From NCBI RefSeq assembly GCF_028680575.1, contig NZ_JAPCKI010000006.1, positions 62,001-126,000 of the forward strand: a stretch of DNA of 64,000 nt, given 5' to 3'. The notes beneath the pieces were generated by a model, which worked only from the letters and a program-made list of their open reading frames with translations, was not told the origin of the DNA and searched no databases. Shown one piece after another: positions 17,783 through 28,413 of the stretch. Position numbers and translations under genes: made by a program. Position 1 is the first letter of the stretch, and every line of letters begins with the position of its first letter. Source of the DNA: Acidovorax benzenivorans (GTDB taxonomy: Bacteria; Pseudomonadota; Gammaproteobacteria; Burkholderiales; Burkholderiaceae_C).

Positions 17783-18445
17783 ATGAAAAAGATCGTGATT
17801 TTTTCTGCCCTGGCCGCCATCGCCACCCTGGCCAGCGCACAGGAACAGGGCCGTGTGCTGTCCGCCACGCCCATCATTCAGCAAGTCGGCATTCCGCAGC
17901 AGGTGTGCGGCAATGAAACCGTCTACAACGGCAACCGCACCACCGGCGCAGGCGCCGTGATTGGCGCGATTGCCGGTGGCGCTGTGGGCAACACTATCGG
18001 CAAGGGCAGCGGTCGCGCCGCAGCCACCGCCATCGGAGTGCTGGGTGGTGCCGTAGTGGGCAACCAGATCGAGGGCAACGGCCAGCCGCAGTACCAGAAC
18101 GTGCAGCGTTGCAACACCGAGACGTACTACGAAAACCGCACCGTGGGCTACAACGTGGTCTATGAATACGCGGGCCGCCAGTACACCACCCGCACCCAGA
18201 ACGACCCGGGCCGTTGGATCCCCGTGAACGTACAGCCCGCAGGCCAGACCTATTCGACCCAGCCTGACCCCTATGCGGCCCAGGGTGTTTACAGCCAGCC
18301 GGGTGTGGTGACCTCCACCTACCCCGTGCAGCCGGTGTACCAGGCGCCACCCACCTATGTCACGCCCCCGGTGACGGTGATTGAATACGGCTACGACAGC
18401 GGACGCCCCTATTACCCGCACCACCGCAACCCCTACTGGCGTTGA
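17783..18445 (+). CDS. Glycine-zipper 2TM domain outer-envelope protein
   Basis: A 220-residue exported protein. MKKIVIFSALAAIATLASAQ is a clear Sec signal peptide and AGGAG precedes the ATG. Residues about 58-95 (GAGAVIGAIAGGAVGNTIGK and GVLGGAVVGNQIEGNG) form the glycine-zipper 2TM motif of the Rickettsia 17-kDa antigen/SlyB-type family. The C-terminal third is rich in Tyr, Pro and Gln and low in complexity. No lipobox Cys is present, so it is probably periplasmic or outer-membrane associated without lipidation. The specific role is unknown. It is a single-gene unit with a strong terminator. Confidence 0.85.
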   Translation: MKKIVIFSALAAIATLASAQEQGRVLSATPIIQQVGIPQQVCGNETVYNGNRTTGAGAVIGAIAGGAVGNTIGKGSGRAAATAIGVLGGAVVGNQIEGNGQPQYQNVQRCNTETYYENRTVGYNVVYEYAGRQYTTRTQNDPGRWIPVNVQPAGQTYSTQPDPYAAQGVYSQPGVVTSTYPVQPVYQAPPTYVTPPVTVIEYGYDSGRPYYPHHRNPYWR

Positions 18446-18478
18446 GGTGGACGGCCGAGCAGCTCCACCCACAGACCA

Positions 18479-18502
18479 AAGAGCCCTTCGGGGCTCTTTT
18501 TC
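18479..18502 (+). terminator. Rho-independent terminator
   Basis: AAGAGCCC-TTCG-GGGCTCTT stem with a stable TTCG tetraloop and a T run, 33 bases after the glycine-zipper gene. Confidence 0.92.
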
Positions 18503-18607
18503 TTTGCACAAGCAGCGGCGGGCACAGGTTTCGTTGGCTCGCGCAGCCCGAGGCGTCAGCACCCTGCCCTAAAATCGCGGGTTTCCTCCATTCCTACCCG
18601 CGCATCC

Positions 18608-18925
18608 ATGACCACCGAAAAAATCGACGGCGTGTCCGTCACCACCCAGGCCAATGTGTACTTTGACGGCAAGTGCGTGAGCCACGGCATCACCTTTGCA
18701 GACGGCACGAAGAAGTCGGTGGGCGTGGTGCTGCCCGCAACGCTCACGTTCAACACTGGCGCGCCCGAGATCATGGAATGCGTGGCGGGCTCTTGCGAAT
18801 ACAAGCTGGCAGGCACCGATGCGTGGGTGAAGTCTTCGGCAGGCGAGAAATTCAGCGTGCCTGGCAACTCCAAGTTCGACATCCGCGTGACCGAGGCCTA
18901 CCACTACATCTGCCATTTCGGCTGA
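18608..18925 (+). CDS. ppnP: Pyrimidine/purine nucleoside phosphorylase
   Basis: A 105-residue single-domain cupin of the PpnP (YaiE/DUF1255) family, which splits nucleosides with phosphate into base and ribose-1-phosphate. Family features are NVYFDGKCVSHGITFADGTK near the start, GAPEIMECVAGSCEYKL in the core, and FDIRVTEAYHYICHF at the end. The length is normal. It is followed by a family-B repeat and then argG on the same strand. Confidence 0.92.
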   Translation: MTTEKIDGVSVTTQANVYFDGKCVSHGITFADGTKKSVGVVLPATLTFNTGAPEIMECVAGSCEYKLAGTDAWVKSSAGEKFSVPGNSKFDIRVTEAYHYICHFG

Positions 18926-18939
18926 GACGTTTCGGCTGA

Positions 18940-20348
<1,409 letters not shown>

Positions 20349-20363
20349 GCCTTAAAAGGGTAT

Positions 20364-20419
20364 TGATGGTCAAATTTGGCTCTAGTGCTTACTCTATAAG
20401 CGCTAGCAGCTATATAAAA
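20364..20419 (+). repeat. Family-B interspersed repeat
   Basis: GTCAAATTTGGCTCTAGTGC, then AAGCGCTAGCAGCTATATAA. The orientation is the same as in the copy upstream of argG, so argG is bracketed by direct repeats 1.4 kb apart. Confidence 0.85.
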
Positions 20420-20425
20420 GTGAGC

Positions 20426-20453
20426 AAAGCCACCGAACACGGTGGCTTTTTTC
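20426..20453 (+). terminator. Rho-independent terminator after argG
   Basis: AGCCACC/GGTGGCT stem (20428-20434 with 20441-20447) plus a T run. Confidence 0.9.
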
Positions 20454-20562
20454 ATGGTGGCCCAGCGGCCACACTGCGCATCTTTGTTCTCGCCAAAAAT
20501 ATCATTTAAATCATATCAACTGTACAATTATCACTTCATACACCACGTTGACGGAGCCATTC

Positions 20563-21087
20563 ATGCCCACTCTTTTCCTGCGCCTGAAGTCCGGTTTGCA
20601 CCGCACGCTTGCCCTGAGCGCCGCCCTGTTCCTGCTGAGCCCGGCGTGGGCGCTGCAGCCCCCTGCGGGGGCCGTGATCCTGACCATCTCAGGAAAGGTG
20701 GGGGACACCAACCAGGCCGGAGCCGCCGCGTTTGACCTTGCCATGCTGGAAGCCCTTCCCCAGCGGAGCTTTACGACGAGCACGCCCTGGTACAAGGAGC
20801 CCACAAAATTCACCGGCCCGCTACTGCGCGACGTGCTGGCTATGGCCAAAGCCAACGGCGTCACGCTGGAGGCCATGGCACTCAACGACTACAAGACCAC
20901 CATTCCCATGGACGACGCGCAGCAGTTCGACGTGATCGTGGCCCACCGCATCAACGACCAACCCATCTCGGTGCGCACCAAGGGGCCGCTGTTCATCATC
21001 TATCCGTTCGACACCACGCCTGAGCTGAAGGCGACCAAATACTATGGCCGCTCTGCCTGGCAGCTCAAATCCCTGAAGGTCGACTGA
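20563..21087 (+). CDS. Periplasmic molybdopterin-oxidoreductase-fold protein
   Basis: A 174-residue exported protein. The N-terminus (basic residues, then [17 protein letters not shown]) is a signal peptide. The mature part matches the small stand-alone version of the oxidoreductase molybdopterin-binding fold (SUOX type), with [40 protein letters not shown] and a C-terminal [15 protein letters not shown]. It lacks the Cys that binds molybdopterin in sulfite oxidase, so it is probably a ligand-binding or accessory protein. A TTG five codons earlier is open, but ATG 20563 follows GGAG. It ends 8 bases before a hybrid kinase gene, suggesting a periplasmic partner for that sensor. Confidence 0.75.
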   Translation: MPTLFLRLKSGLHRTLALSAALFLLSPAWALQPPAGAVILTISGKVGDTNQAGAAAFDLAMLEALPQRSFTTSTPWYKEPTKFTGPLLRDVLAMAKANGVTLEAMALNDYKTTIPMDDAQQFDVIVAHRINDQPISVRTKGPLFIIYPFDTTPELKATKYYGRSAWQLKSLKVD

Positions 21088-21095
21088 GCCTCACG

Positions 21096-23549
21096 ATGCC
21101 CACTCACCGCGACAGTCGGCGCTACCTGCTATGGCTGGCCCTGGGCACCGTCATCATGGCGGCCGCCATGGCCGTGCTGCTGGTGCTGCAGTTCACGCAG
21201 CAACAAGCCATCCGCAAGAGCGCCGACCTGCGCAGTGACTCCCTCATCGCTCTGTCGTTCCAACTGGAGCGGGAGTTTCTTCGCCTGCGGCAGGCCGTTG
21301 ATGTCAATGCCCAGAGCCACGCATCGATCGACCTGGAAACACTCAGACTGCGAAGCGACATTTTCGCGAGCCGCCTGCAGCTGATGCAGGACACCCCCAG
21401 CACCATCGACCTGCAGGAGCGCGCGGAATACAAAAGCACCATGCCGCAGCTTGCCGCGCTGATGGGCGATGTGGATGCCGCCCTACTGCCTCCCAACGAA
21501 CCCACGCGCGCTCAACTGGCCAATTTGCTGCCCACCTTCAACGCCATCGGTCCCAACGTGCAGGAGCTGACCATGGTGGCCACCCGCCAAACGGCGGTAT
21601 TGTTGGAGCAGCAAGAGTTGACCATGCTCGACCAGAGTCGGCAGGTCATGGCGCTTATCCTGGCGCAGCTCGTACTGCTGCTAACCGCCGCTGCCTCGTT
21701 GGCCTGGCGCCATCACCGGATGGAGCAAGAGCGGCACGCCCTGCGACAGCTCACGCTCAACCTGCAGGAGGCCAACCTGGCGGCCGAGGCTGCCAACAGG
21801 GGCAAAAGCCAGTTCCTGGCCAACATGAGCCACGAACTGCGCACCCCCTTCAACGGCGTGCTGGGCATGTTGGGCCTGCTGGAGCGGACCGCGCTCACAC
21901 CAAGGCAGAAGGAATATGTAGGTACCGCGCGTGGCTCGGCCGACCATTTGCTCTCGCTGCTGAACGACATCCTGGACGTGTCCGCCATGGAGACGGGCAA
22001 GATGGCGATCCATCCGCATGCCACGGATCTGTACGCCCTGGGCGTCAGCGTCGAGCACCTGATGCAGCCCCTGGCCCGGCAGAAGGGGCTGAGTTTCCGC
22101 ATCCATCGCGATGCCGACGTGCCGCAATGGGTGTGCGCCGACAACACCCGACTCAAGCAGATCGTTCTGAACCTGATCACCAACGCCATCAAATTCAGCG
22201 AAAGCGGCACGGTAACGCTGCGTCTTTCGCGCGGTGAAGTAACGCTCCCGTCAGCCCCAACCGATGCCTTGGCAGAGCCCCCCGAATCAGCGTTGGCGGT
22301 CGAGGCGACTGTCACCTACCCCCTGCGACTGGAGGTCAGCGATGAGGGCATCGGCATGGACGCCGCAACCCTGTCCAAACTGTTCAGGCGCTTCACCCAG
22401 GGGGACGACAGCACGTCTCGCCGGTTTGGGGGCACGGGCTTGGGGCTGGAAATATCGCGCAACCTGGCGAGGCGTATGGGGGGGGATATCTCCGTGGCCA
22501 GCACGCCCGGCAAAGGCAGCACGTTCACCGTGGTACTGCCCCTGCCTATCACCACAGCGCCAGACACCATGCCAGAGCAGACCACGGACCAGCCAGCCGC
22601 CACGCGCCCGGCTGACATGCAGGGCCTGACCGTGCTGGTGGTAGACGACCACCTTGTGAACCGCAAATACATGGGAGCGCTGCTGGAGGACATGGGCCAC
22701 ACAGTGGTGTTTGCCGAAGACGGCGTGCAAGCCTGCGCCGCCGTGCAAAACCAGCGCCCAGACCTGGTGTTGATGGATCTGCACATGCCCATCCTGGACG
22801 GCTTCGATGCCACGCGCAGGATCCGTGTACAGGTAGGCCCCGAGCAATTGCCCATCGTGGCCTTGACGGCAGACGTGTTTGCGCAGACGCGAGACAAGGC
22901 TGCCGAGTGCGGCATGAACGGATTCGTCAGCAAACCGGTAGATGCCGCAACACTCCAGGCCACGTTGACCGGGTTCTTTGGCCTGCGCGGCGCGCCCGCG
23001 CTGCCGACCACCGACGCGCAGCACGCCACCGAGCAGATGGAACATGTCGCAGAGCCGGAAGTTGCTGCTGCGAAAACACCGCCAACCACCACCTCAGCCA
23101 CCTCCGCAGCCAGCGCATTGCCGCGCCCGCGAAAACGCTTCAGGCCCGGCGATTTGGCGGCCCACCTCGACATGGCGATGGTGGGGGATGTGTGCATTGG
23201 CGTGTCGGCCCAAGGCTACCGCTCGCTGCTGCGCAGCTATTTCACCGATGAGTCAGGCGCATTCGATGCCTTGCTGCAGGCCTTGCAGCAGGCGGATCAG
23301 GCGCCAGAGCATAGCCTGCGTGACGCCGCCCACTCATTCAAGGGCGCAGCGGCCAATCTGGGTTTTCACAAGCTGGCAGCGCTGGCCTTGCACCTGGAGA
23401 AGAATGGGGTCGAACCCGCAGAAGCACTCACGGTCCGAGCCGAGTTGCTGGACGCCTGGGGCATGGCCCACGCACTGTGCCTGCGCATAGGGCTGACCGA
23501 TGTCGAGGCGCCGCTAGAACGGCACAGCGTCGAAGCCGCTGGGCACTAG
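21096..23549 (+). CDS. Hybrid sensor histidine kinase (HisKA-HATPase-REC-Hpt)
   Basis: An 817-residue membrane kinase. The first transmembrane helix is about 9-33, a helical periplasmic sensor of about 160 residues follows, and the second helix is about 188-208. HisKA has phospho-acceptor His246 in [12 protein letters not shown]. The ATPase has [16 protein letters not shown] and [11 protein letters not shown]. The receiver has the acidic pair VVDD and phospho-Asp561 in [13 protein letters not shown]. The C-terminal Hpt domain has His746 in [16 protein letters not shown]. All catalytic residues are present, so a full His-Asp-His relay is expected. No separate output regulator is encoded nearby. 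The preceding gene, 8 bases upstream, encodes a probable periplasmic partner. Confidence 0.92.
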   Translation: MPTHRDSRRYLLWLALGTVIMAAAMAVLLVLQFTQQQAIRKSADLRSDSLIALSFQLEREFLRLRQAVDVNAQSHASIDLETLRLRSDIFASRLQLMQDTPSTIDLQERAEYKSTMPQLAALMGDVDAALLPPNEPTRAQLANLLPTFNAIGPNVQELTMVATRQTAVLLEQQELTMLDQSRQVMALILAQLVLLLTAAASLAWRHHRMEQERHALRQLTLNLQEANLAAEAANRGKSQFLANMSHELRTPFNGVLGMLGLLERTALTPRQKEYVGTARGSADHLLSLLNDILDVSAMETGKMAIHPHATDLYALGVSVEHLMQPLARQKGLSFRIHRDADVPQWVCADNTRLKQIVLNLITNAIKFSESGTVTLRLSRGEVTLPSAPTDALAEPPESALAVEATVTYPLRLEVSDEGIGMDAATLSKLFRRFTQGDDSTSRRFGGTGLGLEISRNLARRMGGDISVASTPGKGSTFTVVLPLPITTAPDTMPEQTTDQPAATRPADMQGLTVLVVDDHLVNRKYMGALLEDMGHTVVFAEDGVQACAAVQNQRPDLVLMDLHMPILDGFDATRRIRVQVGPEQLPIVALTADVFAQTRDKAAECGMNGFVSKPVDAATLQATLTGFFGLRGAPALPTTDAQHATEQMEHVAEPEVAAAKTPPTTTSATSAASALPRPRKRFRPGDLAAHLDMAMVGDVCIGVSAQGYRSLLRSYFTDESGAFDALLQALQQADQAPEHSLRDAAHSFKGAAANLGFHKLAALALHLEKNGVEPAEALTVRAELLDAWGMAHALCLRIGLTDVEAPLERHSVEAAGH

Positions 23550-23632
23550 GCCCTGAACGCTGGAGCAGTCGCAGGCCCGCCTTCACAGGTGTTGCCCAAC
23601 ACACAGTGCTGAACGGGCAAAGGGCCTGCCGT

Positions 23633-24706
23633 TCAGACCACCACCGGCTCGGGCTCCAGCCGAATGCCAAAGCGCTCGTACACACTGGTCTGGATGGCCT
23701 TAGCCAGGGTCATCACCTCGCCCCCCGTCACGCTGTCAGCCCCCTGCCCCCGATTGACCAACACCAGGGCCTGCTTTTCGTACACCCCGGCCTTGCCGAT
23801 GGATTTACCCTTCCAGCCGCAGGCGTCAATCAACCAGCCCGCCGCCAGCTTGATGCTGCCGTCAGGCATGGGGTAATGCACGATCTTGGGCTCGCGGGCG
23901 ATGATGTCGGCGCACTGGTCCGGCGACACGGTGGGGTTCTTGAAGAAGCTGCCCGCATTGCCCACCACGGCGGGGTCGGGCAGTTTTGCGCGGCGGATGT
24001 CGCAGATCCAGTCAAAAATCTGCACGGCACTAGGGTGCTCCACGCCCGCTTCAGTGCGACGGCGCTCCAGGTCCAGATAGCCCAGCACCGGCTTCCAGGG
24101 CTTGGGCAGCCGAAAGCGCACATGGGTGATCACCGCCCGGCCTGCCAGCCCCATGCCGCGCGGCAGCCCGCTGCCGTCCTGCGCTTCAGAGGGCGCGTGC
24201 TTGAAAACGGAATCGCGGTAGCCAAAGCCGCATTGCGCGGCATCCAGGCTGAATGACTGGCCCGTGGCCAGATCGATGGCGTCGAGCGACTCAAAACGGT
24301 CCTGCAACTCCACACCATACGCGCCAATGTTCTGAACGGGCGATGCACCCACGGTGCCCGGGATCAAGGCCAGGTTCTCCAACCCCGGATAGCCGTGCGC
24401 CAGTGTCCAGGCCACTGCATCGTGCCAAACCTCGCCAGCGCCCGCCTCCACGATCCAGGCCTTGGGGGTTTCCTCCACCAGGCGCAGGCCCTTGATTTCC
24501 ATCTTGAGCACAACGGACTTCACGTCACCGGTCAAGATGATATTGCTGCCACCACCCAGCACAAATTTCGGTGCGGGCGCGAGTTGGGGGTCCGCCAGCA
24601 CAGCCAGCAGGTCGTCCACCGAACGCACACGTACCAGGGTTTGGGCGCGCGCGGCAATGCCGAAGGTGTTGCAGGGCTGTAAAGGGGCGTTTTTCTCGAC
24701 TACCAT
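23633..24706 (-). CDS. murB: UDP-N-acetylenolpyruvoylglucosamine reductase
   Basis: A 357-residue FAD enzyme that reduces UDP-GlcNAc-enolpyruvate to UDP-MurNAc in peptidoglycan synthesis. Family features are NTFGIAARAQTLVRV, the FAD loop KFVLGGGSNIILTGD, GYPGLENLALIPGTVGASPV, and the catalytic stretch VVGNAGSFFKNPTVS with the active-site Ser. The length and spacing fit type I (E. coli-like) MurB. The start is ATG 24706 (MVVEKNAPLQPCNTFGIAAR); a long open extension upstream is antisense to yajQ and has no homology. It is divergent from yajQ. Confidence 0.96.
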   Translation of the reverse strand: MVVEKNAPLQPCNTFGIAARAQTLVRVRSVDDLLAVLADPQLAPAPKFVLGGGSNIILTGDVKSVVLKMEIKGLRLVEETPKAWIVEAGAGEVWHDAVAWTLAHGYPGLENLALIPGTVGASPVQNIGAYGVELQDRFESLDAIDLATGQSFSLDAAQCGFGYRDSVFKHAPSEAQDGSGLPRGMGLAGRAVITHVRFRLPKPWKPVLGYLDLERRRTEAGVEHPSAVQIFDWICDIRRAKLPDPAVVGNAGSFFKNPTVSPDQCADIIAREPKIVHYPMPDGSIKLAAGWLIDACGWKGKSIGKAGVYEKQALVLVNRGQGADSVTGGEVMTLAKAIQTSVYERFGIRLEPEPVVV

Positions 24707-24790
24707 TGGTCCGATTGTCGCACCCGGCCTTTTGGCCCCCTGCGATCCGCCCCAATATCTGCACCTGTTTCCCCGAGATAGAGACCCACC

Positions 24791-25276
24791 ATGCCATCTT
24801 TTGACACCGTCTGCGAAGCCAACCTGGTCGAAGTGAAAAACGCGGTCGAGAACACCGCCAAAGAAATCGCCACCCGTTTCGACTTCAAGGGCACCTCCGC
24901 CAGCATCGAGATCAAGGACAAAGACATCACGCTGATCGGCGACGCAGACTTTCAGCTCACCCAGATCGAAGACGTGCTGCGCAACAAGCTCACCAAACGC
25001 AATGTGGACGTGCGTTTTCTGGACATGGGCGATGTGCAGAAAGTGGGCGGCGACAAGGTCAAGCAGGTCATCAAGGTGCGCAACGGCATCGAGAGCGAGT
25101 TGGCCAAAAAAATCCAGAAGCTGCTCAAGGAGAGCAAGCTCAAGGTTCAAGGCGCCATCCAGGAAGACAAGGTGCGCGTGACCGGTGCCAAGCGCGACGA
25201 CCTGCAGGCCGCCATGGCCCTGATCCGCAAGGATGTGACGGACGTACCGCTGTCGTTCGACAACTTCCGCGACTGA
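24791..25276 (+). CDS. yajQ: YajQ-family cyclic-di-GMP-binding protein
   Basis: A 161-residue protein with two ferredoxin-like folds, starting [20 protein letters not shown] with the family's [19 protein letters not shown] and ending [10 protein letters not shown]. YajQ proteins bind nucleotides; the Xanthomonas homologue binds cyclic di-GMP and modulates a transcription factor. The whole length matches the family. Its stop codon is one base from the ATG of the protease gene, which lies inside a family-A repeat. Confidence 0.95.
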   Translation: MPSFDTVCEANLVEVKNAVENTAKEIATRFDFKGTSASIEIKDKDITLIGDADFQLTQIEDVLRNKLTKRNVDVRFLDMGDVQKVGGDKVKQVIKVRNGIESELAKKIQKLLKESKLKVQGAIQEDKVRVTGAKRDDLQAAMALIRKDVTDVPLSFDNFRD

Positions 25277-25277
25277 T

Positions 25278-25410
25278 ATGAAGCAACTCCCCCCTGAGGC
25301 CCTGCGGGCCTTCCCCCCGCTCTCGCAGCGCGGAGCGCTGCGGGCAGGGGGACGCCGCCAGCGCGGCGGGGCGGCCCTTGCGCAGCGGCTCTCACCGGGG
25401 CTGCGCCGGT
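25278..25410 (+). repeat. Family-A ORF-carrying repeat, copy 1
   Basis: Aligned with 41956-41830 on the minus strand. Both copies begin TGA-N-ATGAA(A/G)CA followed by CCCCCTGAG. They share GCGGGGCGGCCCTTGCGC (25366-25383 and 41857-41874) and end at GGGCTGCGCC. The reading frame from its ATG is open through the copy and continues into the protease gene. Confidence 0.8.
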
Positions 25411-26048
25411 ATCAGCGCCTCCTCGCCCTGTGCATCGGGTTGCTACTGGGCCCCACCTGGGCGCATGCGCAGGCTGTGGCGCTGGCGGGTGTACTGGGCA
25501 GCAAGGCGCTGATCGTGGTGAATGCCAGCCCGCCCAAGGCGGTGGGCGCGGGAGATGAGTTCCAGGGGGTGAAAGTCATCGCCGTCGCCAAGGACGAGGC
25601 CACCGTCGAAATCCAGGGCGCGCGGCGCACGCTGCGGCTGGGCGAGGCGCCCGTGAGCGTGGGAGGACGCAGCGGCAGCGGCAAGCGCATTCTGCTGGTG
25701 GCAGATGGCCGAGGTCACTTTGTGAACAGCGGCACCATCAACGGGCAGGTGATGCAGTACATGGTAGACACCGGGGCCTCGACTGTCGCCATCGGGCGGC
25801 CGGATGCGGAGCGCATGGGCCTCAACTACCAAAGCGGCCAGCCGGTGCGCGTGAACACCGCCAATGGCGTCGCCCAGGGCTGGCACATGAAGCTCGACTC
25901 CATCCGCATTGGCGACGTTGAGGTCTTTGGCGTGGAGGCCATCATCACCTCGCAGCCCATGCCCTATGTGCTGCTGGGCAACAGCTTCCTGAACGAGTTC
26001 CAGATGACCCGCACCAACGACCAGATGGTGCTGGAAAAGCGCCACTGA
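25278..26048 (+). CDS. Retropepsin-like aspartic protease with repeat-derived N-terminus
   Basis: A 256-residue exported protein of the clan AA / TIGR02281 single-domain aspartic protease family, with the catalytic motif MVDTGASTVAIGRPDAERMG and a C-terminal YVLLGNSFLNEFQMTR. The signal-type hydrophobic core (LLALCIGLLLGPTWAHAQ) sits at residues 48-65. The preceding ~44 residues are translated from a family-A repeat and are Arg/Pro-rich. No ATG, GTG or TTG occurs in frame between ATG 25278 and a TTG inside the hydrophobic core, so translation appears to begin within the repeat. The ATG is one base after the yajQ stop, and translational coupling is likely. Confidence 0.8.
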   Translation: MKQLPPEALRAFPPLSQRGALRAGGRRQRGGAALAQRLSPGLRRYQRLLALCIGLLLGPTWAHAQAVALAGVLGSKALIVVNASPPKAVGAGDEFQGVKVIAVAKDEATVEIQGARRTLRLGEAPVSVGGRSGSGKRILLVADGRGHFVNSGTINGQVMQYMVDTGASTVAIGRPDAERMGLNYQSGQPVRVNTANGVAQGWHMKLDSIRIGDVEVFGVEAIITSQPMPYVLLGNSFLNEFQMTRTNDQMVLEKRH

Positions 26049-26064
26049 CGCCTGTACACCCGCA

Positions 26065-27084
26065 ATGTCTGCACATCCCTCCTCCACCCACGCGCACTCC
26101 GAAGGGGAGTACGAAGACCTGCTCAGCCTCTGGTCCGACCTGGAGTCGGCCCTGTCGGTGCTGCTGAGCCGGCCACTGCAGGTGCAGGACTTTCCGGGCA
26201 AGGTCAGGCAGTTTGATGCCTGGCTGCAAGACCTGGTGGCGCACGACATCGACGCGGCGCTGTACCTGATGTTCCAGCACGCGTCCACATCGACCGTGGG
26301 TTACAGCGCATCGCACGCGCTGGTGTGTGGCACGCTGTGCCACATCATGGCGCTGGAGCTCAAGCTGCCGCAGCGCGAGCGCGACAGCCTGGTGCGGGCC
26401 GCGCTCACCATGAACATCGGCATGACGGCCCTGCAGGACGAACTGGCCGTGCAGCGCGAGCGCCCCACGGCCGAGCAGCAGGAGGCCATCAAGAGCCACC
26501 CCGAAGACAGCATGCTGCTGCTGGAACGCCTGTTCATCAACGATCCGCTCTGGCTGGACGTGGTGGGGCAACACCATGCCAGCATTGCCGAACGCGTGCC
26601 TTTGGCCCACCAGGAGCCGATAGACCGGCTCACCCGCATCCTCGGCACCATTGACCGGTATGCCGCCATGATCAGCCCGCGTAAATCCCGCGCCGGGCGC
26701 AGCGCCACCGATTCGGTGCGCGCCATCGTGGGGCAAGAGGTGGACCAACGCGACGAGGTCAGCTACACCCTGGTGCGGTCGATCGGCCTGTGCCCCCCGG
26801 GCACGTTTGTGAAGCTGGACAACGGCGAGACCGCCATCGTGCTGCGCCGCAGCGACAAGGCCAACCACCCGCTGGTGGCCAGCCTGCTCGACAACACCGG
26901 CAACCACCGCAGCCAGCCCAGCCTGTACCAGACCGCGAGCGGCAAGCCCCGCATCCAGTCTGCCCTGGCCCGGTCTGCGGTGAGCCTGGAACTCAACCAC
27001 CGCACCATGGTGCGGTTGGGGCTGTACGCCGCGCAGCACAGCGCAGGGCTGCGCGGACTGGTAACTGCGCCCGGCGTACTCTGA
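26065..27084 (+). CDS. Degenerate HD-GYP-like domain protein
   Basis: A 339-residue cytoplasmic protein that aligns with the HD-GYP phosphodiesterase fold (about residues 85-225). Recognisable remains are SHALVCGTLCHIMALEL, HPEDSMLLLE, VVGQHHASIAER and LGTIDRYAAMI. The HD pair of the HDIGK-type motif is replaced (AALTMNIGMTAL) and the GYP motif is missing, so several metal ligands are gone and cyclic di-GMP hydrolysis is doubtful. It may act as a signalling adaptor. It starts 17 bases after the protease gene and follows yajQ, so the three genes probably form one transcript. Confidence 0.7.
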   Translation: MSAHPSSTHAHSEGEYEDLLSLWSDLESALSVLLSRPLQVQDFPGKVRQFDAWLQDLVAHDIDAALYLMFQHASTSTVGYSASHALVCGTLCHIMALELKLPQRERDSLVRAALTMNIGMTALQDELAVQRERPTAEQQEAIKSHPEDSMLLLERLFINDPLWLDVVGQHHASIAERVPLAHQEPIDRLTRILGTIDRYAAMISPRKSRAGRSATDSVRAIVGQEVDQRDEVSYTLVRSIGLCPPGTFVKLDNGETAIVLRRSDKANHPLVASLLDNTGNHRSQPSLYQTASGKPRIQSALARSAVSLELNHRTMVRLGLYAAQHSAGLRGLVTAPGVL

Positions 27085-27098
27085 CGCTCGCGCTCGCA

Positions 27099-27120
27099 CC
27101 TCAGCGCCTGAGGCTATTTT
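27099..27120 (+). terminator. Weak terminator after the HD-GYP-like gene
   Basis: CCTCAG-CGC-CTGAGG hairpin followed by CTATTTT, between convergent genes. Confidence 0.45.
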
Positions 27121-27125
27121 CTCGA

Positions 27126-27788
27126 TCAGTGTTTGGCTTTGGCCTCGTCGGCCGCGGGCTTGGCCTTTTTGCTGCCCAGACGTGATTCCTTGCCGGCCAT
27201 CAGGCGCTGAATGTTCTCGCGGTGCCGCCAGGCCAGCAACAGCGCCATCGCCACGATAGACGCTGCAATGGTGCCCTCTGCATACCAGACCACGCCATCC
27301 ACCAGCAGGTAGTACACCGGAGCAAACGCGGCGGCAACCAGCGAGGCGAGCGAGGAGTAGCGAAAGAAGAACGCAATGATGAGCCAGGTGGCCGCCGTGG
27401 CCAGGCCCAACCAGCCGCTAATGCCCACCAGCACCCCCAGCGCCGTCGCCACGCCTTTGCCTCCTTCAAACCGGAAGAACACCGGCCACAAGTGCCCCAG
27501 GAACGCGGCGAGCCCCACCAGAGCCACGGTGCCATCTTCCAGCCCATAAGGGTGGCCAAACCACATCACCAGCGCCACGGGCAGCCAGCCCTTCATCGCA
27601 TCGAGCAGCAGCGTCACGATGGCCGCAGCCTTGCTGCCCGAGCGCAGCACATTGGTGGCGCCCGGGTTCTTGCTGCCGTAGGTGCGCGGGTCGGAGAGGC
27701 CCATGACGCGCGTCACGATGACGGCAAACGACAGCGAGCCCAGCAAGTAGGCGGCCACGGTGGCAAGAAGGGGGTAAACGGCGGTCAA
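27126..27788 (-). CDS. plsY: Glycerol-3-phosphate acyltransferase PlsY
   Basis: A 220-residue inner-membrane protein that acylates glycerol-3-phosphate from acyl-phosphate in phospholipid synthesis. The conserved motifs are [14 protein letters not shown] with [34 protein letters not shown] (the GGKGVAT loop), and several hydrophobic helices. The C-terminal tail after about residue 195 is charged ([15 protein letters not shown]). The start codon is TTG at 27788: GAGGAA lies 8 bases upstream and no in-frame ATG exists early enough. Confidence 0.93.
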   Translation of the reverse strand: MTAVYPLLATVAAYLLGSLSFAVIVTRVMGLSDPRTYGSKNPGATNVLRSGSKAAAIVTLLLDAMKGWLPVALVMWFGHPYGLEDGTVALVGLAAFLGHLWPVFFRFEGGKGVATALGVLVGISGWLGLATAATWLIIAFFFRYSSLASLVAAAFAPVYYLLVDGVVWYAEGTIAASIVAMALLLAWRHRENIQRLMAGKESRLGSKKAKPAADEAKAKH

Positions 27789-27850
27789 AGCAATTCCTCA
27801 GTGATCGGTGGGATGGGCTTCAGGCAGGCAACCTGGCGTTGGACGGCGGC

Positions 27851-28342
27851 CTATTCTGCCAGCGCGCACTGCACCGGCTTGGCACCCAGCAGTTGCACAC
27901 ACACCTGCGGGTCGATCTGCACCAGAAAGCCCCGGCGCCCGCCATTGATGGCAATGCGGGACAACGCCAGGATGGTTTCTTCGATATAGACCGGCATGGT
28001 GCGCCGGGTGCCAAACGGAGACGTGCCCCCCACCAGGTAGCCGCTGTGTCGGTTGGCCACCTCGGGTGCGCAGGGCTCGACCGATTTGGCACCAATCTGG
28101 CGCGCTAGGTTCTTGGTGGAGACCTTGCGGTTGCCGTGCATCAGCACCAGAAGCGGCTTGGCGTCTTGGTCCTGCATGACGAGCGTCTTGACCACGGTGA
28201 ACGGGTCCAGTCCCAGCACCTCGGCGCTGTGCATCGCGCCGCCATGCTCCAGGTACTCGTAGGGGTGTTCGGTGAACGCCACCTTGTTCGCTTTGAGCAA
28301 CTGGGTGGCTTGCGTCTCGGAAACGTGTTCTTTCTTGGCCAT
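27851..28342 (-). CDS. ybaK: YbaK/EbsC-family Cys-tRNA(Pro)/Cys-tRNA deacylase
   Basis: A 163-residue editing protein that hydrolyses mischarged Cys-tRNA(Pro). Typical features are KTLVMQDQDAKPLLVLMHGN, the substrate-pocket Lys in KVSTKNLARQIGAK, and YLVGGTSPFGTRRTMPVYIE. ATG 28342 (MAKKEHVSE) fits the family start; a GTG seven codons earlier is also open and neither has a strong ribosome binding site. It is followed by plsY on the same strand, 62 bases on. Confidence 0.9.
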   Translation of the reverse strand: MAKKEHVSETQATQLLKANKVAFTEHPYEYLEHGGAMHSAEVLGLDPFTVVKTLVMQDQDAKPLLVLMHGNRKVSTKNLARQIGAKSVEPCAPEVANRHSGYLVGGTSPFGTRRTMPVYIEETILALSRIAINGGRRGFLVQIDPQVCVQLLGAKPVQCALAE

Positions 28343-28413
28343 GGTGTGGTGCGGATAGGGCACCGATGGTATCCGTATCCAAATGTGAGCGTGCTGAAAT
28401 CCGCGGCGATGTG

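Noticed and set aside
24707-25150. N-terminal extension of murB
   Set aside because: This open stretch is antisense to yajQ and lacks MurB homology; the family start is at 24706.
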